Source: Cyanodermella asteris (taxonomy: Eukaryota; Ascomycota; Lecanoromycetes; Ostropales; Stictidaceae). From it: a DNA stretch of 64,000 nt. A program made the translations under genes and the position numbers. The stretch is from positions 2,301,077 through 2,365,076 of the forward strand of contig UYJD01000002.1 of the NCBI GenBank assembly GCA_900618795.1, read 5' to 3'. The notes beneath the pieces were generated by a model that ran no database searches, was not told where the DNA came from, and saw nothing but the letters and a program-made list of their open reading frames with translations. Of the stretch, positions 43,954 through 54,608 are shown one piece after another (positions within the stretch are counted from its first letter, which is position 1; each line of letters starts with the position of its first letter).

Positions 43954-46750
43954 TGTGATGAGTTGCGCGTGTAAAAAGGTAGGTTGGTTGCTGGCTGGAA
44001 GCGAAGGTCGATTGCGGCTCCTGGTATCAAATCCGGTTGAGACAAAGAGCGAGCGAGGGTGTGTGCGTCGGCTGCAGTCGGAGAGTATTAGGACTGTTGC
44101 TGTCGGCTAAGTTGAAAGCGAGTGTGCTGTAAGAAAGGCGCTGGATGAAAGAAGTGTACTGTCTGTGTGGGAGGTCGAGAGGAGGAGAAGGCGGGTGAGA
44201 ATGGGAACGAAAAGCCGCAGTTTTGTAGGCTGAGACGCGCAGGGACTCCAGGCTGCCAAGGGGCCCGAAATGCTCCCAGAATCGCGACTCGGCGCAGTCG
44301 ATGAGCCAACAGCAGGCGTTCCAGTACACCCTCCCCGTCAGCCAGACAACGCTACAACCACTCCCGTGTGTCAGCTGGCCCAGAAATGCGACCCGCCGAC
44401 AGGATGCTGCTCGTATCGCCGTCGTTGCAGGGTAGAGCACTGTTCAGCTGCTGCTCGTGAGTTGTCTGCGTGCCTTGTTCGTTGCTGTGGCGTTCAAGAG
44501 CTAGGAGGTCGTGAGAATTCTTGTCTGCTCTAATTGTTCAATGATATGTCGTCAGATGATGTTTGAGAGCGAAGAAATTGTTTAGGAGTGTCTGAGAGTG
44601 TTTGTGGCTAGCAGTCTAAGAAGTATCTTGTCCTCATTCCCAACCCCAGCTGTGAGTTTGCCAGCCACTTCACGCCAGCCGGTGGCAGGCAAAGCGAGAC
44701 GATCATCTATGCGCGTAGCGACTGTCGCTCGGTGGTTGGTAACACGCACCGCTGTCATCCCGAGTCACCACCGTGTTTACCGGCAACGACCCAATAATGC
44801 GTCCGTTGACTACGTACACACTGCGAGCCGAGCTGCTACCTCTCGTGATGCCGCCTATTTTTGAGGGCTGGCGATGGCTGTGCACAACAGCGGGCCAGGA
44901 ACAGACAAGGAACAGACTGCCCTGGCTCGCTCCGTTCCGGGGGCAACGAGCCGTTCTCAGCCAATCACGCATTTCCAAGCGCGGAGAAGTCTGGGTCTCG
45001 CCTTGGGCCTCCTGGCTAATTTTAGGGGATCCCTGCACGAATCGACTCGCTGTCGTGATGCGCCCGCTGCTTCCACGAAGCTTCCGCGCGGTACCTGCAT
45101 GTCTGCGATGAACTTGTTCGAGTCGACCCTGGTCCAGACGCTGTCCAGCCATAGAAAGAGTCTTTCTGCGTCCATCGCTGACATCACGCAACCGAAAAAG
45201 GAGCAATCAGGTCGAGTATCGACTTCTTACAGGATTAATCCTCTGTGGGGACGCACGAGCTTCCTGCGAGATTTGACAGGAAAACTGGACCAGAATGATG
45301 CAGTGTGCTAAACTTGGCGTGGCGGCCTTGGAGATCCTCATCATCACGAGAGGGGGAAAAGCAATCACGTTCACGAAGAATTTTGCCTGTTTCTCGGCAG
45401 ACCGTCAATCACTGACGGAGCGTTCAATTCAGAGCAGCATTGGCGAAGAAGCAGAGGTATGCTCTCTTCTGTGCTGCAAATGCGACCGGAACGAAGGGCG
45501 TGAAACAGTGCTGGAACATGTGTAATCCTGGTGCGACTACGATCAGTACGACTGAGCCGTGGCACGGCTCTCCACGTTGACTTTCATTTCGCCCACATTA
45601 GGGCCTGCGCTCCTCGCTTAACGTCTCCTATCGCTTTGTATCTTATCATGTATCACTCTGCGCTCGCATGGAAGTATGTCTCACAAGTAGGACTCATAGT
45701 CGCTTATCGCAAATTATTAGCGGATTTCTTGCTTGCACTCCTCCGACGCACTCTGCGCTCGGAACTATATGAAACAGTTGAACAGTACAGTCTGATCACG
45801 GTGTTCGAAAGTACCGACAAGGCAACTCATATGCTCCATGCAGTGACCAACGGATTCGCAGGCATTCTCGCTCTCCTCACTCTTCGTTTGTGTCATCCTC
45901 CTTGCAGCAGCAGCAGCAATTGTACTTTGTCCGCCAGCGTGCTCTCCTACATCTCCCAAGTCCCTGTACGCAGCCATGTGTCGCAATATACCGCTGCTGT
46001 TCGAGAAAGTGTGGGCTCCAATTTGCAATAAAATTCAGTCAGGCCAGCTTTGAGTGCGCGTGTCGCCGTTGCACTACATCTGCTTGCGTCGCACTGTTGC
46101 ACGAGGCCGCATAACACACGTTTCTCAGTCTGCTCGTCCTGTGATTCAAGACCCTGTTGCTCTGCGGAAGGGTGTTGCCGGCAAGCCTGAGCTCTGCCGG
46201 TGGTGGAGTGGCGATAATTGGGACGAACGATAGCACTGCGCTTTGTCTTCGTTTGCAATGAATGCTGTATGTTCAGCTGGCTGTCACCTCTGACCACAGA
46301 GCTGAGTCAACATGAGCACTATGCTGCGAGTTCACTACCTGAACTCGTTCGTTGTTGCATGGCTGGTGATGGGCGCCGAACATTGGGCTCCCATCGCAAT
46401 GGCTCCTCAATGGGCGATGTCTACGTTGTCTGCCTTCATGTTCCTGGACACCCAACAATGAATGATCTCGACCGCATTTTCTTTCGCGACGATGCTCACC
46501 TCAACTCCGTCCAAGACAATGACACGATCAGATCCGTCACCGCCAAACAGGCCCTTTGTGCAATTCGTAGAAAAGCTCCCACACCATGGCCATTCTCCTC
46601 GAAGCCCTCATCCCGCTTCGGCTTTTTCACGCTCACTCACTGAAAATATCAATCTCGAAGCGTACGATCAACAAGACATTTACAACACAAAAAACTCAAA
46701 ACCCAGCCTCGATTTCAGCACCTTAAACCTTCTACCTCAAAGACACCAGG
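43954..46750. other. ~2.8 kb gene-poor interval
   Basis: The left ~500 bp is the Crh promoter. Elsewhere frames on both strands (for example 44703-45206 minus, 45531-46031 plus) show no domain or convincing intron. A short CAG run occurs near 45904. No repeat with transposon ends was seen. Confidence 0.45.
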
Positions 46751-47248
46751 ATGTGTTGGGTAGACACCCTCTTCTGCTCCCGCTGCGGCTCCCAAATCTG
46801 GCGCACCCACACCCTCTGCAACAAAGGCCAATCCGCAATGTCCCCCCACGGCGAAGTCGAAGCAATCTCCCTCTGCTCCAACGTCACCACCGTCTCCGGG
46901 CCACGCTACTCGCCGACCGAGAACGGTGCCAACAAGACGTCTGCTTGGTGCAAGGATTGCCGGCCGAAGAGCGCTTGGATGAAGATCAAGACCGGATTCA
47001 GCGAGATGATCAACGGAAGCGGCAAAGCTTCTGCCGGTTCGAAGGGTAAGTCGCCGGATTCTGGAGACTCGAGGAGGGCTAAGGAGGTTCAGGATGAGAG
47101 TGAAGACGAGGGAGAGGGTTCGGAGGATGAGTGGAGCCCGCTTGTGAAGAGCTATAGCGTTGAGGTGATGCGCAAGCGCAGTGAGGAACACAGTAAGGAG
47201 CGCAACAAGAGCCGCAGCAGGGAACGCTCGGCGAAGAAGCAATCATAA
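46751..47248 (+). CDS. small Cys-rich protein with charged tail
   Basis: A 165-residue single-exon frame with ATG at 46751. The N-terminal half has CxxC pairs (FCSRCGSQIW, later WCKDCRPKSAW) with two further cysteines (TLCNKG, SLCSNV), a pattern that could bind one or two zinc ions. The C-terminal half is hydrophilic: Lys/Ser (GKASAGSKGKSPDSG), then acidic (ESEDEGEGSEDEW), then basic/Ser-rich (RSEEHSKERNKSRSRERSAK), resembling RS-like nuclear tails. No family is recognised and there is no signal peptide. A regulatory or nucleic-acid-binding role is only a guess. Confidence 0.6.
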   Translation: MCWVDTLFCSRCGSQIWRTHTLCNKGQSAMSPHGEVEAISLCSNVTTVSGPRYSPTENGANKTSAWCKDCRPKSAWMKIKTGFSEMINGSGKASAGSKGKSPDSGDSRRAKEVQDESEDEGEGSEDEWSPLVKSYSVEVMRKRSEEHSKERNKSRSRERSAKKQS

Positions 47249-47491
47249 GTGTGCTTTTTAGCGCTTGGCACGCAAGGCATGGGTAAGGTAAGTATAATAT
47301 TCGCTCAGCTGGGCTGAGTCGGGTCAAATGAATGATTGGCTTGATGCCAACTTTCAACAAAAGCGTTTTAATATTCCTTTTTGTAATATTTCTTTTGTAC
47401 AAAGGCTCGTGCGAAGATGCTTTCGTGCATCGCGCTGTTCGTATGTTACATGGCATTCCAAGTTCCGTGTTGCGAGCTGCCGGAGCCGCAA

Positions 47492-48406
47492 TCATGGGCT
47501 CGCATACTTGTAATTGTACTGCTCCTTCGCCTGGTCCCTCAACTTGGCCAATTCCGCCTCCTTCTCCTTGAACCCATCCTCCTCCTTCAACCTCTTCTGA
47601 TACACATCATTCGTGAACGGCGCCGACTTCGGGACCAGCAGACCCTGCTTCACCGCCTTCCTCTCATTAATCCTATTCGCCCACGCCTCCAAATTCTTGA
47701 AATCCTTCAAATCCACACCCGAAAACGAACAGATGTTCACCCACGAGAAGTTTGCAATGTCCGCAATCGTGTATTTGCCCTTTCCGGGGCCGACAAGGTA
47801 CTCTCGGCCTTCGAGCTGCTTGTCCAGGATGCCGAAGAGGCGCTCCGTTTCGCCGACGTAGCGTTGCGTCGGGTAGGGGATGCGTTCTTTGGCGAGTCGG
47901 AAGAAGTGGTTGGCTTGCCCTTGCATCGGTCCCAGGCCACCGTGTTGCCAGGCGACCCATTGCTCGACGCGGGAGAAGTCTTCCGGGTCGGTGGTCGGGT
48001 CGAAGGAGAACTTGTGGGAGGGGTCGTAGTGCCGGGTCAGGTAGGCGAGGATGGCGGAGCCTTCTTGGACGGGGAAGGAGTTGCGGTCGTGGTCGACGAT
48101 GACGGGGATGCGGCCGTTGGGGCCAAGGGCGGTGAACCAGGGCTCTTTTTGGATGTTTTCCATGATGTTAATTCCTTGCCATGTGTAGTCTGGCTTGCCG
48201 TATGCTTCCTTGAGCTCCTCGAGAATGATGCTCGCTTTGTGACCATTAGGCGTACTCCACGTCAAGAGCTCAATGCCCTTGTTGGCCTTGAGACCACTGG
48301 GACGATCGGAGGACATGACTGCTGTGGTATGTAGTGAACTTTGATAAATGCTAGGCTGTAAATGCGATGCTGTCTGCAATAATCGTGACGCTGATGATCT
48401 GAACAT
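47492..48406 (-). CDS. glutathione S-transferase, Ure2-like
   Basis: A single exon encodes 304 residues, ATG at 48406. The thioredoxin-fold domain begins WSTPNGHKASIILEEL and includes GPNGRIPVIVD and VQEGSAILAYL, matching the Ure2-type GST group. The all-helical C-terminal domain has QWVAWQHGGLGPMQGQANHF and YTIADIANFSWVN. The first 30 residues (FRSSASRLLQTASHLQPSIY) are basic, Ser rich and free of acidic residues, like a mitochondrial leader. A second ATG at codon 31 would give a cytosolic form starting MSSDRPSGLKANKG. Function: conjugation of glutathione to electrophiles or peroxide detoxification. The stop is ~240 bp from the Cys-rich gene, in convergent orientation. Confidence 0.9.
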   Translation of the reverse strand: MFRSSASRLLQTASHLQPSIYQSSLHTTAVMSSDRPSGLKANKGIELLTWSTPNGHKASIILEELKEAYGKPDYTWQGINIMENIQKEPWFTALGPNGRIPVIVDHDRNSFPVQEGSAILAYLTRHYDPSHKFSFDPTTDPEDFSRVEQWVAWQHGGLGPMQGQANHFFRLAKERIPYPTQRYVGETERLFGILDKQLEGREYLVGPGKGKYTIADIANFSWVNICSFSGVDLKDFKNLEAWANRINERKAVKQGLLVPKSAPFTNDVYQKRLKEEDGFKEKEAELAKLRDQAKEQYNYKYASP

Positions 48407-48736
48407 GAATGCAAGGAGAGAAGTGCGGGCCTGCTTTATGACTTCTATCCTTTTTTCTCTTCTCTTGGGTCGACTACGTTTACTTGCCTAGTAGCTACTT
48501 TCCAGGTACGTACAAGGGGACCGTCCAATCGCAATTGCGGCTGACTGGTGTGGATGCTGCAGAATGCATTTGTCACCAAACAATCGGCTGATGTCATATC
48601 CGACATGATCATTGCGGGACTCGGCGGATCAGTCCCCGAGGGCCGAAGGAAAGATCGGATCTGTCCAGCCAAGTACCTCAAGGGCGATACCGGTTCGATT
48701 GCTACTCGTCGCATTCAAGATACAGCTTTCTAACAC
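48407..48736. other. intergenic, nothing recognised
   Basis: GST promoter and 3' flank of the next minus-strand gene. No coding signal. Confidence 0.45.
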
Positions 48737-49975
48737 TCAGAGAAGAAAACCTTGCGTTCTCGTCTTGGGATCAAAGTGTGCGGCACGTCTTTTCGACCAC
48801 TTCCACTTTTCATAATCGGCTGGCGAAGGCCCAGAGGCACCCGTTGACTCAAAGTAGGCCTTGATCTGTCCCATCATCGCTTCTCTTCCTCGCATGCTTG
48901 CCCTCTTGTCGAGTTCATAGTACAGTTCCTGAACAAGCTTGTGCCAGACCACTTGATCGCTCGATTTGTTAGTTGTCGCTTGCTGCAACAGTGCATCCAC
49001 ATGGCTTTCCGTCCAAGGGAAGCCAATGATGGAGTCGCCTGCGGCCGCAATTGATACTCTATCCCACTCGTCCTGGTCAGGCTCTTTGGCGAAAACTGCT
49101 TCCAGTTGTTCTGGTGCGATATTATCCACTGGCTTTTTCAGATACTGCCTTAGCGTCAGTGCGGCAGCACCTCCTAGGACAGCCACGGCAGGTAGACAGG
49201 CTTTTCTAATCGCCCGCGTCAAGCCTAACGAGACACTCCTCGCGACTTTAGCCTTTCCAGGTCCGTCACAGTGACTGGAAACGACATGACCCATGAAGAA
49301 GGTCAAGATGTATCCCCGCGATCGTGTCCAAGGTCCTTCCAGGAATAACGTTGGGAAAGCCGTGTAACTTCTGATCGGAGTCACGAAAAAGGCAGTCTCG
49401 GAGCGCGTACTTACAGAACCGCTCTGCGGGAGACCAAGCGTTTCAACACGGAATCAGCGAAACCTGGCGCAGATCTCGACGCTGAACACCGTTCGATGTC
49501 TTGAGATGCCATTCGAAAATGTGCTTTTCCAAAAGTAGTAAACCATGCCTCTCCTTCCATCACGGAGTGTCTTTGAATTGCGAAGGAGGTCCAGAACTCC
49601 AGCTCGAATCACGTTGGAATCATTCGGATCGATATCCTGTCGTTGTTCCAGCTGAGTCAACCGGATGCCTGTCTCTTTCATGGCATATCCTTCCAGCCAG
49701 TCCCACATGGCATCCCACAGCAAGCGCAGGCAAAGCCAATTTTCCAGCATCAAGCATCGCAGATTATCGTGCGCACTGTTTGGACACCTCTCCCCTAGTC
49801 TCTCATCTCGGCAGCACGCCGTGATGACTTGTGGCCGTATTGCATGATAATTTAGAAGGTAATGCAGGTGAGGCGAGGCGAATATCAAGCTCGGGTTGCG
49901 GGATTCATCCCAGATCATCAACAGCAGCTCGTCGGGAAGCGTCTCAATCTTGGCAAAATGGCATGGCTGATTCAT
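48737..49975 (-). CDS. F-box-like protein A of a head-to-head paralogue pair
   Basis: Exon 1 49975-49464 and exon 2 49370-48737 are joined by a 93-nt intron with a weak GTTTCG donor and a CAG acceptor (phase 2). Without it a TGA would stop the frame at 49454. The spliced product is 381 residues, close to the 375 of its paralogue at 51553, and the join lands in a conserved block (EGPWTRSRGYILTFF against RGPWTQNDGDLLTFF). The F-box-like start is KIETLPDELLLMIWDE, with a Trp-rich middle (WLCLRLLWDAMWDWLEGY). ATG at 50086 would add 37 residues. A pseudogene with an in-frame stop is the alternative. Role: probably substrate recognition for an SCF ligase; unproven. Confidence 0.62.
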
Positions 49976-50086
49976 CTTGCTATCTAGCCCAAGGTTGGGA
50001 AAGTTCGGAGCTTTAAATTGCGCACCGTGACCTACGACCAGATTGTCCACCGCATAGACAGCTCTTTGTATCGCTTTCTCAATCAT

Positions 50087-51552
50087 CTTTGCTTTGTTGC
50101 TGGGAAAAAAGTCTGCGTTTGCTCGGTCCAACCCCTGCTACCCCCTGGGGAAGTTCGCGAAGGCTACGTCCTGAGGTACTGACCAGGGTACTTATGAGAC
50201 ATCTGCGACAGCCCGTCCTCATGTGCTTACTCAGACGCCGACTAAGGTACCTACTGCAGTGCCGGTTAGAGTACTTACTAGAGTACTCGGAAGGGTCCTT
50301 ACTCAGATACCTACTCAGGTGCTTGCTGAAGATTTCGCCTACCTCACGAACTACTCATCAACGTCATGGAAATTGGCTCTATATGCATGTGGGACACTGA
50401 CGAACGGCAAAGCTGACGCATCGTGCTAGAAGTGTGGTTGCATCAGCAACAAAGCGTGACTGTAAAGCGCTCTGAGGCAAACTTACTGATGTTTGCTCCA
50501 CCAATTGACACGTTAACAATCAGACGGTCGGCAGTAACATGGCTGCCGCCATTCTTGACAATGCTGTTCATGGCCGAGAAACTCTGGAATGAGCCAGCAG
50601 CTGCATGTTCGAATCCACTTTTCGTGTAGCTTGGAGGACATTTCGGGACCCTTCTCAGCGGCGATGAGCGACCAGAACATCAAATTCTCCCTGCGTGACT
50701 GACATCAGCGCACACGACCGGTTCTATTCTCCAAGCCTGGCGCGACTCAGCGGCCTTTGCGGAGTTGCCCATAATTATTGTCAATTCGAACGTGGTTGGG
50801 GAAGCACTTCAGTTGGCACCTAGCTCAGCACCGCCACTCACTTCGTCAGGCAACTCTCTGGCCGTCAATGCAGATTCCACGTGCGATTGACTGTGAAGCC
50901 GGTCTGTATTGACGAAGCATTTATAGAGCTTGTCCTATTGGCAGTTTCTTTTTTAATGCGAATCGCATGGCTGAAATTCTGATTGTGCCCTCCAGCCGGG
51001 AGTGGTTCACCATGCGGTCAATGTCAACGACTCAGGGTGAAGCCCAGGGGTTTACGGCCCTTGGGGCGCCGTCTCCACAAAGTTCATTCAAAAGTGCTCT
51101 CTTAACTTATAAGTATATATCTTTGCTACTGCAGTCACTGCTCTCCAAGTCTGGCGCATGACTTCATCTTCATACATATATTCACCTTGCCGCAGTCACG
51201 GATTTTCAAATCTGGCGCACGACTGTGACTCAGCGCACAAGGAATTCACCCACATTCAAGTGAAGTAAGGCAACAGTCGCCATTCACGATATATCTCTCA
51301 TTGAATGTTGGCCCATCTTTTGCAGGATATGACACCAGCCAACGGAAATGGTCCATGGTACTTTCCTCAGAAGCAACCACGGAAGCGCTCAACGGTCACA
51401 AAGAATTGCAATCCAGACTGATACACCGTCTGCGGTCGAATTCTCAATCACGCGAGCATCCTGATACACAAAAAGCCTCAAATATTCTTATCAAAGCACG
51501 AGTTCTTCAGGGTTGTGACCTGCTCCAGTTTCGTTGAGCTCTACACATCGCC
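50087..51552. promoter_or_regulatory. divergent repeat-bearing region between the F-box paralogues
   Basis: About 1.5 kb with no supported gene. It holds the 24-bp minisatellite (50175-50339) and three diverged copies of a short motif (CTCCAAGYCTGGCGC) at about 50729, 51151 and 51206. The plus-strand frame 50223-50429 is only the translation of the minisatellite. Confidence 0.5.
50175..50339. repeat. 24-bp minisatellite, about 5-7 degenerate units
   Basis: Units start near 50223 (GTGCTTACTCAGACG), 50247 (GTACCTACTGCAG), 50271 (GTACTTACTAGAG), 50295 (GTCCTTACTCAGATAC) and 50319 (GTGCTTGCTGAAG), exactly 24 bp apart. Two weaker units precede them from about 50175. The period is a multiple of three, so a reading frame through it repeats every eight residues (VLTQ-(T/I)PT like). 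Confidence 0.85.
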
Positions 51553-52680
51553 ATGGAGTCAACCACGAAATCGCTCTCTCGCATCGAGAGCCTGCCCAAT
51601 GAGCTCCTGATCCAAATATTCCTTTCCAGTTTCTCACCAGGGTTTGTCTTTAGCTCAAAACACCTGCACGCCCTCATCGCTCCGCACAGCAACGTCAAAA
51701 AGCACCTCATCACGCTCTGCTGCCACGACCCCCGCCTCGATCCGACGAGCGCCGGTTTGGACGTTGACCGCAATCCCGGAAGTTCATACACCATGCTCCG
51801 TCGCCTCCTGAACGAGCCCTGGCTCTCGCTGGGCTGGATCCTGAAGTCCGCTTGGGAGTGGCTCGTTCCACGGGCAATCGAGGCACTATGGGAGACACTG
51901 GGCCGAGCACAAGACCGAGGGGAGATTGATCAGGAGAATATGAACCAGCTGGTGGAGTGGGCGAGCGAACTCCTGGAAAAACAGCGAGCTTGTCCGCGGG
52001 AGCCGGAATACGACCAGAATGGCGCGATGGTCCCGAATCCAGACCTCCGCTTCGAAGTGCGGGTCGGACGTTGTGTCGTGCTATTCTTGCTCGGGCACAC
52101 GAGTGTGAAGATCGAACTTACACCCAACGACGACTGGGTGTCTCACACGACGTGCTTGGAGTTTGTCTCGCAGATGCCGTGCAATAGCTTCCTACCGTCG
52201 AGGATGATCCGCGGCCCGTGGACGCAGAATGATGGGGACTTGCTTACTTTCTTCCTCTGGCACCTTCGGGTTCATGGGGAGGAATGCATTCATCCGCATG
52301 CGCACTGTGCGAAGCTCCTGCATCGTACGGATGAGAATCGCGCTAACGACTGGTTTGTGGGTCTGCAGCGCGCAATAGAAGACGGGGTGAAGCCTGCACT
52401 GGCTGTCCTCAGTCTGAATATGGAGCAGCGTCCGGCCGGAACTCCTGATATCAGTGAGGTGTGTGGGGAATACCGGACGAAGGATCGGGAGATTGACTCG
52501 GCGCCGTGGACCAGAATTCAGACGGCTTTTGATCTGAATGGGGTTGTCAGCATTAATCCTGAACATGAATGGCCGAGCACCTGGCTGAGAGTTAAGTGGA
52601 ACGGAGTGAGGGGGGATAAGTGGAGGGACGGCCTCATAGAATTCCCGCTTGCCGATACTTTCTTTCCGAAGCCGACATAA
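51553..52680 (+). CDS. F-box-like protein B of a head-to-head paralogue pair
   Basis: An intact single-exon 375-residue protein, ATG at 51553. An F-box-like motif at the start (RIESLPNELLIQIFLSSF) is followed by HLHALI and LITLCCHDPRL, then a Trp-rich stretch (LGWILKSAWEWLVPRAIEAL). The C-terminal half shares blocks with protein A: RGPWTQNDGDLLTFFLWHL and GLQRAIEDGVKPALAVL. Overall identity with A looks low, so the duplication is old. Protein B has no intron whereas A appears to have one. The function is not known beyond the F-box-like start. Confidence 0.72.
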   Translation: MESTTKSLSRIESLPNELLIQIFLSSFSPGFVFSSKHLHALIAPHSNVKKHLITLCCHDPRLDPTSAGLDVDRNPGSSYTMLRRLLNEPWLSLGWILKSAWEWLVPRAIEALWETLGRAQDRGEIDQENMNQLVEWASELLEKQRACPREPEYDQNGAMVPNPDLRFEVRVGRCVVLFLLGHTSVKIELTPNDDWVSHTTCLEFVSQMPCNSFLPSRMIRGPWTQNDGDLLTFFLWHLRVHGEECIHPHAHCAKLLHRTDENRANDWFVGLQRAIEDGVKPALAVLSLNMEQRPAGTPDISEVCGEYRTKDREIDSAPWTRIQTAFDLNGVVSINPEHEWPSTWLRVKWNGVRGDKWRDGLIEFPLADTFFPKPT

Positions 52681-52925
52681 GGGTTCCCAACATCAAGACG
52701 GCTAATTGGACACACTCTCAACGAATTCACATGACTAGAAATGACAGAGAAAATATGATTTCACGATTCTTTCCAAAAACCTGCAGACATGGGCGAAGAC
52801 GGTGATTGAGAATACCAGAGTGACTTGAGAGCTATAACTTCGACACAACACTGTAACTGTAAATCTCGTAAGTTAGAGACAGACAACTTTCATCCTCGTC
52901 TCAATCCAGCTGCGATCGACACAAC

Positions 52926-53744
52926 CTACTTCAAGTACTGGTCAAACCACTGCACAGCCTGGATAAAAGCCTGCTCCTTCGCAAACTTGACCTCCGGCAC
53001 CTTCAAATCGCCCCTAACCGAAAACCCATGCGAAACATGACTATACAAAGTTATCTGATACGGCTGCTTCGTCTTCTGCAATATCCCCTCCGACTTGTGC
53101 CTCTTCTCCGCCGGGAAGACCTGATCCGTCTCCGCAGCAGCAATACTGAGCGGTCCCGTAATCTTCTCCAATTCCTCCTCCTCGACGAAACTCGGGTGCG
53201 CAATATACCCGACATCGATCTTCTTCTCGTCAGAAGCGATGACGACGTATTTCGCGCCGTAACAGTACCCGACGGCGCCGATCTTCCTGACGCCGCCTTC
53301 GCCGCGCAGCCATTCGACGGCCTTGTCGACGACGGGGAACACGGTGTCGGGCGTGTGCGGCGTCTTGCCGTGCGGGGCTTTGCCGCCGAACCAGGCCGCG
53401 ATGTCGAAGCCGGCGGGCTGGTTGGCGGGCACGGGGTCGTCGTGGATTATGTTGGGGATGATGGTCAGATAGCCGTTGGCCGCGTATTGGTCGGCGAGCA
53501 GCTGGTTGTTCTCGTAGGTATAGCCGTAGACGTCGGTTAGGAAGAGGATGGCAACGCCGTTTTTGGCTTTCTCGGTAGGTCGCGCGACATAGGTCTTGAC
53601 TGTGGCATGGTTAGATTGGGGAGATGGAAGATGAATAGATGGGATTCAATGCGTACCGCCATTGAGGGTCTCAATCTTGCCTTGGGGTGATCCATCGTGC
53701 TTGAAAGCGACGGCGCAGCACGCTCCGAGAGGGTTGGAAGCCAT
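52926..53744 (-). CDS. dienelactone hydrolase family protein 1
   Basis: Exon 1 53744-53657 and exon 2 53599-52926 across a 57-nt intron (GTACGC donor, CAG acceptor, phase 1) give 253 residues. It is an alpha/beta hydrolase with the DLH triad: nucleophile Cys in GYCYGAKY, Asp in ETDQVFP and His in SHVSHGF. The N-terminus (MASNPLGACCAVAFKHDG) carries the Cys pair common in this family, and ILFLTDVYGYTYENNQLLAD is the usual second strand and helix. Yeast Aim2 is a relative. Substrate unknown. A second, diverged member lies on the other side of RPA1. Confidence 0.88.
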
Positions 53745-54608
53745 TGTGAGATTGGAAGTTTATGGTTCGAAGATTTCAGTGAATTGGCGATGTAGTTTGA
53801 GATGGACAGAACAAGCAGGTCTGCGGTTCAGCCTATATAGTCCGAGGAGTGAAGAGGAAGGAAGCATCTGCTCAGCTTCACAGCTTGATCCGACAACGCA
53901 GCAGAACGGACCCCCACGATCCACGGTCCGCCGGCCCCGCCATGAATTTGCGCATCGAGCCCATGATTGAGTGATGGGTTGAGTCGGGTTGGATGGATGT
54001 AACTTCAAATCTCTGACGTATTCGGGCTGCCGTTGGCTCGAACGTTATGTGCGGACTTTGCACGTACCATCCCTGCTAGCGCCAACCTTGATTGCGGATG
54101 CGGCTGTTCACGACTTCTACATCGCACTGGATACGGTCAAAAGAACTGATAGCCGGAGCATTGAGTCGAAGCAGAGAATACGGCAATACGGACGTACAGA
54201 ACGTACGAAGCATTAACAAAGGACTGCATGAGGCTGAATAAGACCTATTGTGGTCTCAAGTGCTTACACCTTTGAGGGACAAGGCAGTATCCATGCGGTC
54301 TCGAATATTGACGGTTGAACTTCAGTGTATCATATTGTACAAGCCAAGAACCTCGAAAGCTATTGTCCGACCTCCGCACTTGTGGCTCTGGCTTCTAAAT
54401 ATGTGGACAGGCACTACGCGTCGTGTCTGGGAGGATGCATGTCGAATCGAGTCAACTGACGCACCAGCCATCAAGCAGGGCCATTGCAGTGAGCTTGTCC
54501 AGCAGTCCTGTACTCGAACAGCGGTTCCCATCATTTTCGGTGGCAGGAATCCAGCATCAGCCCATTCGTATTGCATGTAAAATCGTCCTGGCCGATGTCC
54601 AGCTCCTA
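53745..54608. other. intergenic, nothing recognised
   Basis: Contains the promoter of dienelactone hydrolase 1 (left) and the 3' flank of RPA1 (right). Frames such as 54248-54580 have no domain. Confidence 0.45.

Noticed and set aside
44703-46031. Frames of ~165 codons on both strands in the gene-poor interval
   Set aside because: Mixed composition, no domain, no matching introns and no conserved start; consistent with chance open frames.
47417-48334. 305-codon plus-strand frame opposite the GST
   Set aside because: Antisense to an intact GST; Leu/Arg/Val-rich shadow.
50223-50429. 68-codon frame with repeated VLTQ-type peptide
   Set aside because: It is the translation of the 24-bp minisatellite and has no start context or splice support as a gene.
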